64,000 bases of DNA from Methanosarcina barkeri str. Wiesmoor (GTDB lineage Archaea > Halobacteriota > Methanosarcinia > Methanosarcinales > Methanosarcinaceae): NCBI RefSeq assembly GCF_000969985.1, contig NZ_CP009526.1:1426001-1490000 (forward strand), in the 5' to 3' direction. Shown in pieces: positions 27,583-36,458 of this stretch; the first letter of the stretch is position 1, and each line of letters opens with the position of its first letter. The position numbers and the translations under genes were made by a program. Below the pieces are notes generated by a model. That model had not been told where the DNA came from. It ran no database searches and saw nothing but the letters and a program-made list of their open reading frames with translations.

Positions 27583-28824
27583 TTAACCTTGATGGTACCT
27601 GAATGCATTTTTTTTCAGAGCTGTGATTCCTGGCAAGGGCTCGCCAGAGATATAGGTTATACTTGCACCTCCACCCATGCTTATATGAGAAAATTTAGAG
27701 CCCAGACCGAGTTGATCAATGGCATCTAAGGTATGCCCTCCTCCTGCGACAGAATAGCTTGCTTGAGCCGCAGCCTTAAGAAGTTCATCCGTACCAAGCC
27801 TGAAATTATCTAGTTCAAAAATACCGGTTGGGCCATGAAAAACACATAGTTTTGCTTCCTTAAGATATTTGGAATAATTTTCGATGGTCTCTCGGCCAAT
27901 ATCAGCTATTGGAAGATTTCCTTTTTTTATCTTGTCCACTTCGACTTCTTGACGTTCTCCACCACTGTTTAACGCTACATCCTGAGGCACGATGATCTTG
28001 CCTGAGTAATCCTTGAGTAGCTTGGAAGCAATCGAAATCTGGTCCATATATTTCTTATCTTCAATGAATTTCCTGTTGACCTCGCTTACATCGACGCCCA
28101 TTGCCATCATAAATATTGTAGCTACTACCCCTGTGGTAAGGATCTTATCAGCTCCAGCCCGTTTGAGAATATTAGAAATCGCCTTTATGGAGTCGTTGGC
28201 TTTCGCTCCTCCCAGTATGAAGATTGCTGGGTGCTCACGACATTTCAAGGCTTTATCCAAGCCTGTAATTTCCTTATCCATAAGTATGCCAGCAACGCTA
28301 GGCAAGACTTCTGTAAACCCTACCACAGAACACTGAGATCTGTGAGAAACTGAAAAAGCATCGTTTATAAAGAGATCAAATAGTGGATACAACTTCTTGA
28401 CCATCTGGCTTTTAGCCTGTTTCTCAGGCGGGCGGTTCGTGATCTCTTCGGCATTGAAACGCGTGTTCTCAAGGAGCAGGATCTCTCCCTGGGCAAGGGA
28501 TTTTATAGCATTCCTTGCGCATGAGCTGAATATATCATCCTCGTAGGTTACTTCTCGACCCAAAAGCTCTGTTGCCAGCTTTGCATGGGCTTCCAGGGTG
28601 GTATAGTCTTCATCTCCAGGTCGACCCTGATGAGACATCAGGACCACTTTTGAGTGCTCCAGGGACTGCAACGTAGGCAAATGGCTCTTAATTTTCTTAT
28701 CGTCCAGGATGTTTCCATTATCATCCATTGGTGAGTTAAAGTCCACCCTTACAAGTACTCTTTTATTGTCCAGTACGACATCACTCATCGTCAAATAATC
28801 CTTTCCAGTTATTTTCTGAGACAT
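27583..28824 (-). CDS. pgk: Phosphoglycerate kinase
   Basis: Interconverts 3-phosphoglycerate and 1,3-bisphosphoglycerate with ATP. The N-terminal domain has VLVRVDFNSPM and the substrate-binding LLENTRFN and HRSQCSVVG regions; the C-terminal nucleotide-binding domain has FILGGAKANDSIK and VAGGGHTLDAI. The 413 residues match archaeal PGKs. Gggggtactat directly precedes the ATG as Shine-Dalgarno. It is upstream of rubrerythrin and gap on the same strand but spaced by hundreds of bases, so not a tight operon. Confidence 0.96.
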   Translation of the reverse strand: MSQKITGKDYLTMSDVVLDNKRVLVRVDFNSPMDDNGNILDDKKIKSHLPTLQSLEHSKVVLMSHQGRPGDEDYTTLEAHAKLATELLGREVTYEDDIFSSCARNAIKSLAQGEILLLENTRFNAEEITNRPPEKQAKSQMVKKLYPLFDLFINDAFSVSHRSQCSVVGFTEVLPSVAGILMDKEITGLDKALKCREHPAIFILGGAKANDSIKAISNILKRAGADKILTTGVVATIFMMAMGVDVSEVNRKFIEDKKYMDQISIASKLLKDYSGKIIVPQDVALNSGGERQEVEVDKIKKGNLPIADIGRETIENYSKYLKEAKLCVFHGPTGIFELDNFRLGTDELLKAAAQASYSVAGGGHTLDAIDQLGLGSKFSHISMGGGASITYISGEPLPGITALKKNAFRYHQG

Positions 28825-29125
28825 ATAGTACCCCCTTTACATGTAGTGGAAATCTCTAAATTTTAGTCCAATTCATTTTTTTCTCTGATTGGTTTAGCAG
28901 AGGTATTTTCAACGCATTTTTTATTCTGATCAGTTTTGCCAGAGATATTATCTTAAATATATTTTCTAGATGTCCAGTTCCTGTTTAGATCAGAAACGGA
29001 GTGATCTAACTCAGAGGCTAATTTGCTCCCCACCTTACATCTGATTTTATCGAACTCGCAGAGTTTCCCCGTAATAATCTCGATATAGGTCCAGAAAAGC
29101 CTCAAGTTTTTCCTGATGTAAGCAC
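28825..29125. other. Intergenic region upstream of pgk
   Basis: AT-rich DNA with the pgk promoter. The segment tctgattggtttagcagag (28878-28896) has a near copy at 28934 (tctgatcagttttgccagag). No gene seen. Confidence 0.5.
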
Positions 29126-29248
29126 TATAGTGAAGGTGTATTTACTCGGATTTTTTCTGATGATAAAGCATATAGTGAAGGTATATTTACTCGGATTATA
29201 GTGAGGCTATATTTACTCGAATTATAGTGAAGCTATATTTACTCGGTT
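29126..29248. repeat. 26-bp tandem repeat (tatagtgaaggtatatttactcggat)
   Basis: Three contiguous 26-bp units fill 29171-29248, and a fourth copy lies at 29126-29151. The unit is tatagtgaaggtatattta plus ctcggat with few changes. There are no unique spacers, so it is not CRISPR. The rest of the gap to 29538 holds a MITE-like right end (about 29390-29411). Confidence 0.9.
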
Positions 29249-29538
29249 TTGTCTGTCTCACCATTGACGGCCATTTAAGTAGTTTACATTATCCTCAGGC
29301 CAAAAAATGCCATAGGTTGCGGCAAATCCCCCAATCTGCCGCAAATACATTAACTTAGAGATTTTGCGATTTCATGCTGTTGTTTTCAGTTCGTTGCGTA
29401 AGCCTTAATCTCTTTTGCATTTGGATTTAGAGAATAAAAGCCTTTTTGGTTTGAAGAAAGCATTCAAGTAGTTGCTTTGAATGACGCCATCATGTCTAAG
29501 AAGTTCACCTTCAAGAATCAAGTCCTGTCGGAAAATAT

Positions 29539-30891
29539 TTACAACATATAACGAATGTCCGAACATGTAGTAGGATAAGTAAAGACCAGTTTTTTTATGT
29601 CCGAAGCTTTGAGTCCAAGCCGTATTACAGCAGCGAAAATATTGATAGCTTCTTCAGCATTTGGACCCAGGATATAAGCTCCCACTATACGGTTATTTGC
29701 TTCATCAATAATTACCTTTGAAGCTGCAAACTCCATTCCTGCTTTTCGGGTTGTGTACCAGTTGCTTCTGTCCTGGTAAATCACTTTATATTTGTCACTG
29801 TTTTTAGAGGCACTGGTTCCTACTGAAGCTAGGACAGGTATTGCATGAACTGCACTTGGAACACCTGTATAGTCCACTTCGAGACTATTCTCGTTAAGGA
29901 TGTTAGCTGCTGCAACTTCTCCTTGAAGAGCTGCTACAGAATTAAGTTTCAGACTCTCTGATGTACAGTCTCCACCTGCATAGATTCGAGGGTTTGAGGT
30001 TCTCATGTACTTATCGACTACAATAGCTCCCTTTTCAATCTTAATCCCGGCTTTCTCAAGATGAAGCTCCTCTATATTCGGAACGCGGCCTGCTCCATGA
30101 ATTACCATATCCGCACGGAAGCTCTGAGTTTCTGACTCGGTTCCTGATTTGGAACCAGTTCTAACCAGAAAGCCATTAGCGTCTTTTTCGATTGAAGCTA
30201 CTGGTTTATTCATAAGAATCTTAATTCCTGCGGCTTCGGTCGCTTTTATAAGCAAATTCACCATGTCAACATCAGAGTGCCTCAGGAGCCTTTCACTTCT
30301 GTGCAGAATTGTAACCTCTGACATGGCTCTTCGTGCAACATGAGCGAACTCTAAGGAGATGTGACCGCCTCCGATAAAGATAATTCTTTCAGGGAGCTTT
30401 TCGGTTTTCATAAACTCTTCACTTGTGGTAACATACTCTTCTCCGGAAATGTTGAGTTTTCTAGGTTTTGAACCTGTAGCAAGAAAAATATATTCTCCTT
30501 TAATTTTGTCTTCCCCGGCAACGATTGTGTTTTGATTTTCAAAATAAGCTTTCCCGTGGTATGTATCGATTCCCATTTCAACAAAATGGTTCTCAATTCT
30601 TCCAGGACATTCTTTCGTAACTTTCCCTTTGAATTCAATAAGAGAAGGCCAGTCAATTTTTAATGGATAATTTGTCCCTACACCTTTCTCTATTAATCGA
30701 TTATTTGAATCAGTAACCCCGGCGAGATCTGTGAACATCTTTTTTGTATCACAGCCTCTGGGAGGAGAAATCCCACCATATTCTCCCGAGTCGATAATAG
30801 CTATTTTTAATCCTGAATGTGCCACTTTATCCGCAAGGGTTCTGCCCGCAGTTCCAGTTCCAATAATTATAATATCGTAGTCCTTTTCCAT
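29539..30891 (-). CDS. FAD-dependent pyridine nucleotide-disulfide oxidoreductase homologue, redox site altered
   Basis: Flavoprotein of the dihydrolipoamide dehydrogenase/glutathione reductase fold, 450 residues. FAD motif IIIIGTGTAGRTLA at the N-terminus, NAD(P) motif FIGGGHISLEFAHVA (about residue 170), second FAD motif RIYAGGDCT, and a C-terminal dimerisation domain. Two catalytic elements are missing: the redox-active Cys pair, normally CxxxxC, is SPPRGC here with only the second cysteine, and the C-terminal HPxxxE base is YPTTCSD. It may be a single-cysteine enzyme (as in CoA-disulfide or NADH oxidases) rather than a disulfide reductase. Confidence 0.85.
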   Translation of the reverse strand: MEKDYDIIIIGTGTAGRTLADKVAHSGLKIAIIDSGEYGGISPPRGCDTKKMFTDLAGVTDSNNRLIEKGVGTNYPLKIDWPSLIEFKGKVTKECPGRIENHFVEMGIDTYHGKAYFENQNTIVAGEDKIKGEYIFLATGSKPRKLNISGEEYVTTSEEFMKTEKLPERIIFIGGGHISLEFAHVARRAMSEVTILHRSERLLRHSDVDMVNLLIKATEAAGIKILMNKPVASIEKDANGFLVRTGSKSGTESETQSFRADMVIHGAGRVPNIEELHLEKAGIKIEKGAIVVDKYMRTSNPRIYAGGDCTSESLKLNSVAALQGEVAAANILNENSLEVDYTGVPSAVHAIPVLASVGTSASKNSDKYKVIYQDRSNWYTTRKAGMEFAASKVIIDEANNRIVGAYILGPNAEEAINIFAAVIRLGLKASDIKKLVFTYPTTCSDIRYML

Positions 30892-31083
30892 AATGCCCCC
30901 ATTCCCCTATGTCCTCTCTTCTTCTAGCCCACGTGCTTTCTGAAAAAAATAGTAAAAAGCTATCCCCTACGCAAATTTATATTGAATTTATTATATTAAA
31001 AGATGGTTAATTAACGAGTCTATCTCGAAACTCAAAATTTGACTTTTGAATCTCGTATCTGGAACAGTAAATCTCGTATCTTA
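30892..31083. other. Intergenic DNA upstream of oxidoreductase
   Basis: Contains the promoter of the oxidoreductase gene and short direct repeats (aatctcgtatct twice, 31050-31081). Nothing else seen. Confidence 0.4.
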
Positions 31084-31345
31084 TTGTATCCTGAAATGAG
31101 TTCGCATATTCAGAAACACTTGAGAGTTCGATATGCGATACAACAACAGGTGACGCAAACGGTTAAAAAAGCTAAACACTGAGTAAATTCCAATTCCATT
31201 TTAGTACTTTAGAACGATCATGTAAAAGAAATAAATATGTAAAAGAAAGAAATCAGAAGTTGAAGTAAAACAGCGAGTCATCTGCATACGATATATAACT
31301 GCAATAAGAGAAATTAAAAAAGCGAAATAATGTTGGGATAAAACA
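31084..31345 (+). repeat. Dispersed 260-bp repeat, copy 1
   Basis: From ttgtatcctgaaat to gttgggataaaaca this segment matches the reverse complement of 45032-45283 over its full length, with long identical stretches (ctttagaacgatcatgtaaa, and cgatatataactgcaata). It encodes nothing. Probably a MITE or other non-autonomous element. Confidence 0.85.
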
Positions 31346-31664
31346 GCCAGTGCCCACGGTTTTCAGGCAATCAAACCGGGTCACAGATGAACAACGCGTG
31401 GCATACATAATTTAAATTCTTCTATATAGTATATATCCAAAAAATATATAACGGATTTGATTTATTTCTAATTTAGAAGGTCCAGTGAGTCGATCAAACA
31501 ACATCGTAGCTCACAAAAGACATCTCAATAGGTGATTGATTTTTATTTCCACAATAGCTTCATCCGAAAAAGTACCTCATATCGATCGACACCGGTACCT
31601 TCAAATTCTTTTTTCCGTATAGTTTCTCTTCAATCTATCTAAGTCCTCCTTTTTCGTTTTTTCT

Positions 31665-31799
31665 ATGACCTTGCCAGCGGCAGCGGTAGTCAGCACCGTT
31701 ACCGGCACTACCATTGAGACAGATCAGAGCCCCCACTCTTATTTTATTTTCAATCTAGGCGATGGCGGTGAACCAAAAAAATATGATCTTGATTTTTAG
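31665..31799 (+). other. Possible small secreted-peptide frame or gene relic
   Basis: A 44-codon frame, MTLPAAAVVSTVTGTTIETD followed by QSPHSYFIFNLGDGGEPKK, has codon use and composition unlike the surrounding AT-rich DNA, and is preceded in frame by a hydrophobic stretch (SFFVFS). It could be the end of a signal peptide plus mature start of a truncated surface protein. No recognised family. Short 21-bp repeats (caacaatcttgattttt) follow. Confidence 0.25.
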
Positions 31800-32035
31800 A
31801 CAACAATCTTGATTTTCGACAACAATCTTGATTTTTGGATAACAATTTTGATCTTTAGATCACAAAAAAGACTTCCTATCTCCAGTTCGTGATTTTATAA
31901 AGTTTTTTCCGTGTTAGGTTTGGAATTTATATTTTGGAGCCATTCTATGATTATAGGGTCTGTGGTTAACTCTATAACTTTCACACTTATTTTTATTATT
32001 TTAAAGATATATTACTCTTATGTATCAAAGACCAG

Positions 32036-32200
32036 TAGATTAGATTTCAATCGGTAAGTTTTCTTTCATGATCCGTCTCTCGCAAAAATCTACAGGTCTC
32101 AAAAATCTACAGATATTATACCGTTTTCCAGTTGGAGCAGGGAATGAAAATCAAAACCCTGTACGTCCTTGGATTTTCCAAGGAGGAAATACATATACAT
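32036..32200 (+). pseudogene. Partial copy of the MerR-type regulator gene at 32284
   Basis: Segments such as caatcggtaagttttctttc, ctataccgttttccagttgg and gcagggaatgaaaatcaaaa match the start of the downstream regulator gene, but about 50 bases between are missing and frame is lost. It is a duplicated, broken 5' portion lying just upstream of the intact gene. Confidence 0.75.
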
Positions 32201-32283
32201 TCTACCACCTTAACGCGGAAGTCTCCCCCAGGGAAAAGTAAGGTTGTTTATCTAATTTCAGGGCGATTACTGAATTGAGCAAG

Positions 32284-33138
32284 ATGTCAGTAGATCAAAT
32301 TCCAATCGGTAAGTTTTCTTTCATGACTCGCCTCTCACAAAAAGCACTCCGTCTCTATGACCGGAAAGGGCTGCTTGTTCCGGAAGCAAAGGACCCTTTT
32401 ACGGGATACAGGTACTATACCGTTTCCCAGCTGGAACAGGGAATGAAAATTAAAACTCTATGCTTCCTCGGATTTTCCTTGGAAGAAATTTCCCTGTTTC
32501 TGGATGCGGAAAGCAAAGGAGACTTCGAGTACATAGGAACAGGCTTCAGGAAGAGACTTGAGCAAACTCGACTGGAAATAGGACAGCTGCAAAGGATCGA
32601 AGGGATCTTGCAGGGCGCCTGCAAACACAATGGAAAAGTTATGGAGTTATTCAAAATGTCTATTACAGAACCCGTTATAAAGGAAATACCCGAGATGCGA
32701 GTAATAAGCAAGCGTGAAAAAGGAACTTTTGTGGCAACTATTGGAAAACTTATAGGTGAAATCTGCACAAGTGTCGGCAGCCCTGAAAACCAGCGAAACC
32801 GTGTAAAAGTTACAGGTCCTGTTATGTTCCTCTGCCATGATGAAGAATACAAAGAAATAGGGGCTGATATCGAGATCGCCCTGCCTGTATCTGGCAGGAT
32901 CTCAGTCGAAGACCCGAAAATGGAAGTGAAAACACTGCCTGCTATAAGAGCTATCTCAGTGGTCTACCGGGGCCCGTATCCGGGAGTCGAAGCTGGTTAC
33001 AACCAGATTTTCTCGTATGCCAGAGAGAATAACCTGGAAACCTTGAGCCCTGACAGAGAATTGTATTTCAATAGCCCTGAAGAAGTTCCTGAAGAAGAGC
33101 TTATGACTGAAATTCAGGTCCCGATAAGGGAGAAGTAA
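32284..33138 (+). CDS. MerR-family regulator with GyrI-like effector domain (BltR/BmrR type)
   Basis: Transcription factor with an N-terminal MerR winged helix (KFSFMTRLSQKALRLYDRKGLL and YRYYTVSQLEQ), a dimerisation coiled coil (about residues 75-115), and a C-terminal GyrI-like ligand domain (from about residue 125, EMRVISKREKGTF, ending EEELMTEIQVPI). Such proteins sense hydrophobic or cationic compounds. The frame opens at TTG 32275; I prefer the ATG at 32284, though no strong Shine-Dalgarno exists for either. Targets are unknown. Confidence 0.85.
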   Translation: MSVDQIPIGKFSFMTRLSQKALRLYDRKGLLVPEAKDPFTGYRYYTVSQLEQGMKIKTLCFLGFSLEEISLFLDAESKGDFEYIGTGFRKRLEQTRLEIGQLQRIEGILQGACKHNGKVMELFKMSITEPVIKEIPEMRVISKREKGTFVATIGKLIGEICTSVGSPENQRNRVKVTGPVMFLCHDEEYKEIGADIEIALPVSGRISVEDPKMEVKTLPAIRAISVVYRGPYPGVEAGYNQIFSYARENNLETLSPDRELYFNSPEEVPEEELMTEIQVPIREK

Positions 33139-33156
33139 TCCGTTAGAATAGACGGT

Positions 33157-33242
33157 TAATAATCTATAAAAATAATCTATAAAAATAATCTATAAAAATA
33201 ATCTATAAAAATAATCTGTTTAATAGTCTGTTAATAGTCTGT
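33157..33242. repeat. 13-bp tandem repeat after MerR-type gene
   Basis: Four copies of aatctataaaaat run head to tail, then three copies of a shorter gtctgttaata unit. It lies between two convergent genes. Confidence 0.9.
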
Positions 33243-33244
33243 TA

Positions 33245-34117
33245 CTACTCCGGAATTCCGGAGCAATTAATCTTTTTTTCTAGAAAAATGACTGTGTTAT
33301 ATGCGGGAGGTTCGGGCCGGATTCGTTTATATTCCCTGTAACCGTCTGGCAAATCAAGCAGAAAGTCCCGGTTTAGCAATTTCATTAAGCCTTTTTCGTA
33401 AATTCTGTAAGAAATCCTACAGCCTGACGGTATTACTTTTAGTAAATAATCGAGAATTTCTTTTTTAGGTCCAGCCTGGGCAGCTATAATGAAAGCCTTT
33501 ACTCCGGTAGCAGGATCTAGGAAATCAATTGGGTTCATGGAGAGGTGACTCCCATTAATTATGGTGATGTCTTTAGAAAGCCCGAGCTTATCAAGCGTTT
33601 CTATTGAAAGTCTTGCCCTTTCAGGGTTCTGCTCTATTCCTGTGCCATTTACTGCATGATATTTGAAGAAAACGATGAGCGTCAGGGGAAGAGGGCCACT
33701 CCCGAGGAAGAAAATCCTGTCCCCGGCTTTTAGCCCGAAACCTTCGTATTCTGTCTGGATCAGCCTGAGGTAATTTTTGTAAAAGGGAAATTCTTCAAGG
33801 ACTACCCAGGGAGATTGGCTCGCAAGAATTTCTTTTGCATATCCGGTTTCCAGCCTCACCGTATATAAATTTCTGAACCGGTTCAGGAGAACGAAAATCG
33901 GTTCCAGTTCCTGTTTATTCAGGAGAATAGAAACTACATCACTTCCCAAATCCCGGGTGATTAAAGCATCCAGCCTCATGAACAGTTTTTCGGGCCTGTC
34001 CGAAGAGAAGGATAGGATCTCTTCATCAGAGAGTTCCCTTATGGCCTTATACAAATCGAGTATTTCTTTGAGAACAGTCTCTGAAAGCTCCAGACTCTCA
34101 CCAATCGCATCAACCAT
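33245..34117 (-). CDS. Nicotianamine synthase-like protein
   Basis: Resembles archaeal nicotianamine synthases (NAS, PF03059), which join aminopropyl groups from SAM to make nicotianamine-type metal chelators. The helical N-terminal half is followed by a Rossmann domain with the NAS SAM motif FLGSGPLPLTLIVF (about residue 137) and GTGIEQNPERARLSIETL. The 290 residues fit archaeal NAS (about 30 kDa) and bacterial CntL-type enzymes. The start at 34117 has gggg before it; a TTG at 34129 is an alternative. An ArsR-type regulator follows upstream on the same strand. Product and metal are not known. Confidence 0.78.
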   Translation of the reverse strand: MVDAIGESLELSETVLKEILDLYKAIRELSDEEILSFSSDRPEKLFMRLDALITRDLGSDVVSILLNKQELEPIFVLLNRFRNLYTVRLETGYAKEILASQSPWVVLEEFPFYKNYLRLIQTEYEGFGLKAGDRIFFLGSGPLPLTLIVFFKYHAVNGTGIEQNPERARLSIETLDKLGLSKDITIINGSHLSMNPIDFLDPATGVKAFIIAAQAGPKKEILDYLLKVIPSGCRISYRIYEKGLMKLLNRDFLLDLPDGYREYKRIRPEPPAYNTVIFLEKKINCSGIPE

Positions 34118-34304
34118 ACCAATCCCCAAAAAGTATTATGATGCACTTGAATATATTTCTGTTGAGAATTATCAGAGCCTGAAATTCAGAAAGCTGAGAC
34201 TTATATAATTATACTGGCAGTATGATCATATTGGCAGTAAAAACTGAATAACACGAAAAAACTGAATAACACGAAAAATATAGAAATCAGGTAGAATCCA
34301 GACT

Positions 34305-34598
34305 TCACTCGAAAATCCGTTTTAAATCTTCCATCCCGAGAGAAACCTCAAACTCCTTTAACCGATAAAACTTCTTGGCCCTGAGATCATCATCTTCAAG
34401 TCTGAGATCACTTTCAACAAATCCGGCTTTCTCCAGGCGTTTTAAATGCAGGTTTACTACCTGCCTTGAGAGATTCAGATCCTTGGCGAGTTCGTATACA
34501 TATCTCTCCCTTTCGGCCAGCAGGTAAAGCAGTTTAAGCCTTACGGGATGAGAGAGGGCCTCGCCGATATCCACGATTTGTTGAAGTGATTTTGCCAT
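34305..34598 (-). CDS. ArsR-type winged-helix regulator
   Basis: 97-residue DNA-binding protein with an ArsR-fold winged helix: ALSHPVRLKLLYLLAERERYV, then ELAKDLNLSRQVVNLHLKRLEKAG as the recognition helix. No clear metal-binding CxC pair is visible, so it need not be a metal sensor. It lies between the NAS-like gene and a small membrane protein, all on the minus strand. Gaggat eight bases before the ATG supports the start. Confidence 0.85.
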   Translation of the reverse strand: MAKSLQQIVDIGEALSHPVRLKLLYLLAERERYVYELAKDLNLSRQVVNLHLKRLEKAGFVESDLRLEDDDLRAKKFYRLKEFEVSLGMEDLKRIFE

Positions 34599-34671
34599 CC
34601 GGAATATCCTCGCATACTTTTGGTTGCACCTGGCCTGGAAGATTTCCAGAGCCTGCAGCAGACATAAAGCT

Positions 34672-34887
34672 TTAGATTTCTTCTAACTTGGATTTTATAT
34701 CTTCGACTGTTTTTTTGATTTCTTCGATATCTTTTTCCATTTTGATAATTCGTTCATTATCCCTCGGAGCTGTGTACCCGGATCTGTTCAGCAGCACTAC
34801 CGCCACACCTACTATAAGAAGAATGATTAGAAGATTCAGGAAAAATCCCCAGAAGGAACCAGTTATGCCATATCCCATGCCATTCAA
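34672..34887 (-). CDS. Small membrane protein with C-terminal coiled coil
   Basis: About 71 residues: one transmembrane helix (FFLNLLIILLIVGVAVVLLN) and a C-terminal amphipathic, charged helix of heptads (MEKDIEEIKKTVEDIKSKLEEI) facing the cytosol. The longest frame opens with GTG at 34896, but that GTG is part of the gaggtg Shine-Dalgarno, so the start is TTG 34887 or ATG 34878. It lies upstream of the ArsR-type gene and is likely co-transcribed; it may be the partner that signals through it. No known family. Confidence 0.65.
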   Translation of the reverse strand: MNGMGYGITGSFWGFFLNLLIILLIVGVAVVLLNRSGYTAPRDNERIIKMEKDIEEIKKTVEDIKSKLEEI

Positions 34888-35342
34888 GCTTTCCACCTCG
34901 AAAATAACAGATATTCTTGAGATTATCGGTTTTTCTTATTCTACCGACTTTTTTCTCAGATATTGCTACCATAAATATAAAAGAATATCCGGAAAAAGGT
35001 AACTGCAAATATAAAAATCCATTAGAGATTTTTGATAAAAGGGCAATAAATTGAAAAATTAACTTTCAACTTGAAGAATTAACCTGTAACTCGAAGAATT
35101 AAACGTAAATTGCAGAATTGACCTGTAACGTGAAGAATTAACCGTAAGTTGTAAGAATTGACCTGTAACGTGAAGAATTAACCGTAAGTTGTAGAATTGA
35201 CCTGTAACGTGAAGAATTAACCGTAAACCGCAGAATTAACCTGTAACGCGAAGAATTAACCTGATAAATAAATAAAAAGGATAGTGTTAAGGGATAGCTT
35301 CAATACTTAATTTATATTGAAACGCTATCATCCCCAACAAGC
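34888..35342. other. Intergenic region holding a 39-bp repeat array
   Basis: AT-rich DNA; the only structure is the tandem repeat at 35082-35266, described separately. No gene seen. Confidence 0.5.
35082..35266. repeat. 39-bp tandem repeat, nearly five copies
   Basis: Starts at 35082, 35121, 35161, 35200 and 35239: each unit reads acctgtaacgtgaagaatta then accgtaagttgtagaattg. One unit has an extra base. It is not CRISPR, since the whole period is conserved. Confidence 0.92.
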
Positions 35343-35798
35343 TTATGCCCTGCAGTAGCCCTGACCTCTGCCGTATCTGTTTCCTGTCTGCGCTCCTGTG
35401 CAAACGGGATAATCGGTAAACACTTCACCACTGACGGCATCAATTCTTGCCTGCTTGTAAACTCCGTCCTCGTCCTGATAGGAAACAATCCACCAGCGAC
35501 GCATCTGAGAAATGTCCTCTTTGGAAACGTTGCTGTCGATTTCTGTCTTTGCAATTTCGAGTGCTTCATCTACAGTCTTGACCTCAAGTTTCGCAGTACT
35601 ATTTGAGTTGAAGTAAGGACAATCGGAAAAGTTGCCGTAACGTGGGCCAGAATCCGTGTTCCTTGCAGCCCACCTGTTCATTGACCCAGAACCATAGTTT
35701 GACCCTGCATTATCCGAAGCAACTGCACTGACTACTGCTGCTCCGGAAACCCCTATAAACAGTATTCCCAGAAGAATTGCTATAATTGATTTCCTCAT
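35343..35798 (-). CDS. Secreted PepSY-like protein
   Basis: Exported protein of about 151 residues with an N-terminal signal (MRKSIIAILLGILFIGVSGAA), a Ser/Gly/Asn-rich segment, then a small alpha/beta domain (VKTVDEALEIAKTEID, RWWIVSYQDEDGVYKQARIDAVSGEVFT) that resembles the PepSY fold. Aaggtg precedes the ATG at 35798; the six upstream codons are unlikely. Role unknown; PepSY domains often inhibit peptidases or sense envelope stress. Confidence 0.72.
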   Translation of the reverse strand: MRKSIIAILLGILFIGVSGAAVVSAVASDNAGSNYGSGSMNRWAARNTDSGPRYGNFSDCPYFNSNSTAKLEVKTVDEALEIAKTEIDSNVSKEDISQMRRWWIVSYQDEDGVYKQARIDAVSGEVFTDYPVCTGAQTGNRYGRGQGYCRA

Positions 35799-36458
35799 TT
35801 TTACACCTTCACTCATATTTTTCTTTTGTTTGTAACCTGTAATTAACCGTAAATGCCTGTTACTACACCATATGTAGTGTTTTGGCTACATATGTAATTT
35901 AACATAACGATATATAATTTTTTTCGTGTACTGCTTGTTTTCACGAAAAGTCAGCGGTACCTTTCATTTATCCATCCTATAAGCGGCTGAACCCAGCAAA
36001 GGTTTGCAGCAATGGTTTTCAAGGGCTGTAAAAATCTGGGTTATCGGGCTAAACCCAGGAGTTATAGTTCCGAGCAGTCCGAAAGTAACAAATGTTATGT
36101 CAAAAAGTCGAGCATAAAGGAACAAATATTATGACAAAAAGTCGAGCATCTCTCTGCAAGTATAAAATGAGAGCTAAATGTAAAAAGATGAATGGATAAA
36201 GTAAGTAGAGTAAAACTCGATATCTAAAGGATGAGAAATGAGAGTAGATGACTCTACTCTCTTTGAACTTCATAGCATATCAACTATAAAGTTGGAGATA
36301 TAAAGTTGGAGATAAGAATTAATTTGGGAAACCCTTTTGAAGAAAAGGGTGCCAAAGTATGTTTAAGAATTTTAAGGATTTTAAGAGATTTTGAGATTTT
36401 CTCAAACAAAATTCCAAATGTCTTGAAGCAATAATGTAGGCTTCTCCAGTTAAAACTC
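35799..36458. other. Intergenic region with short direct repeats
   Basis: Contains ctgggtt-aacccag inverted repeat (36041-36063) and two copies of gacaaaaagtcgagcat or gtcaaaaagtcgagcat (36099-36148). No gene seen; it separates the exported protein from the orphan ABC ATPase. Confidence 0.5.

Noticed and set aside
29126-29248. Possible CRISPR array
   Set aside because: The repeats are head to tail with no unique spacers; the same holds for the other tandem arrays. No cas genes are in the window.
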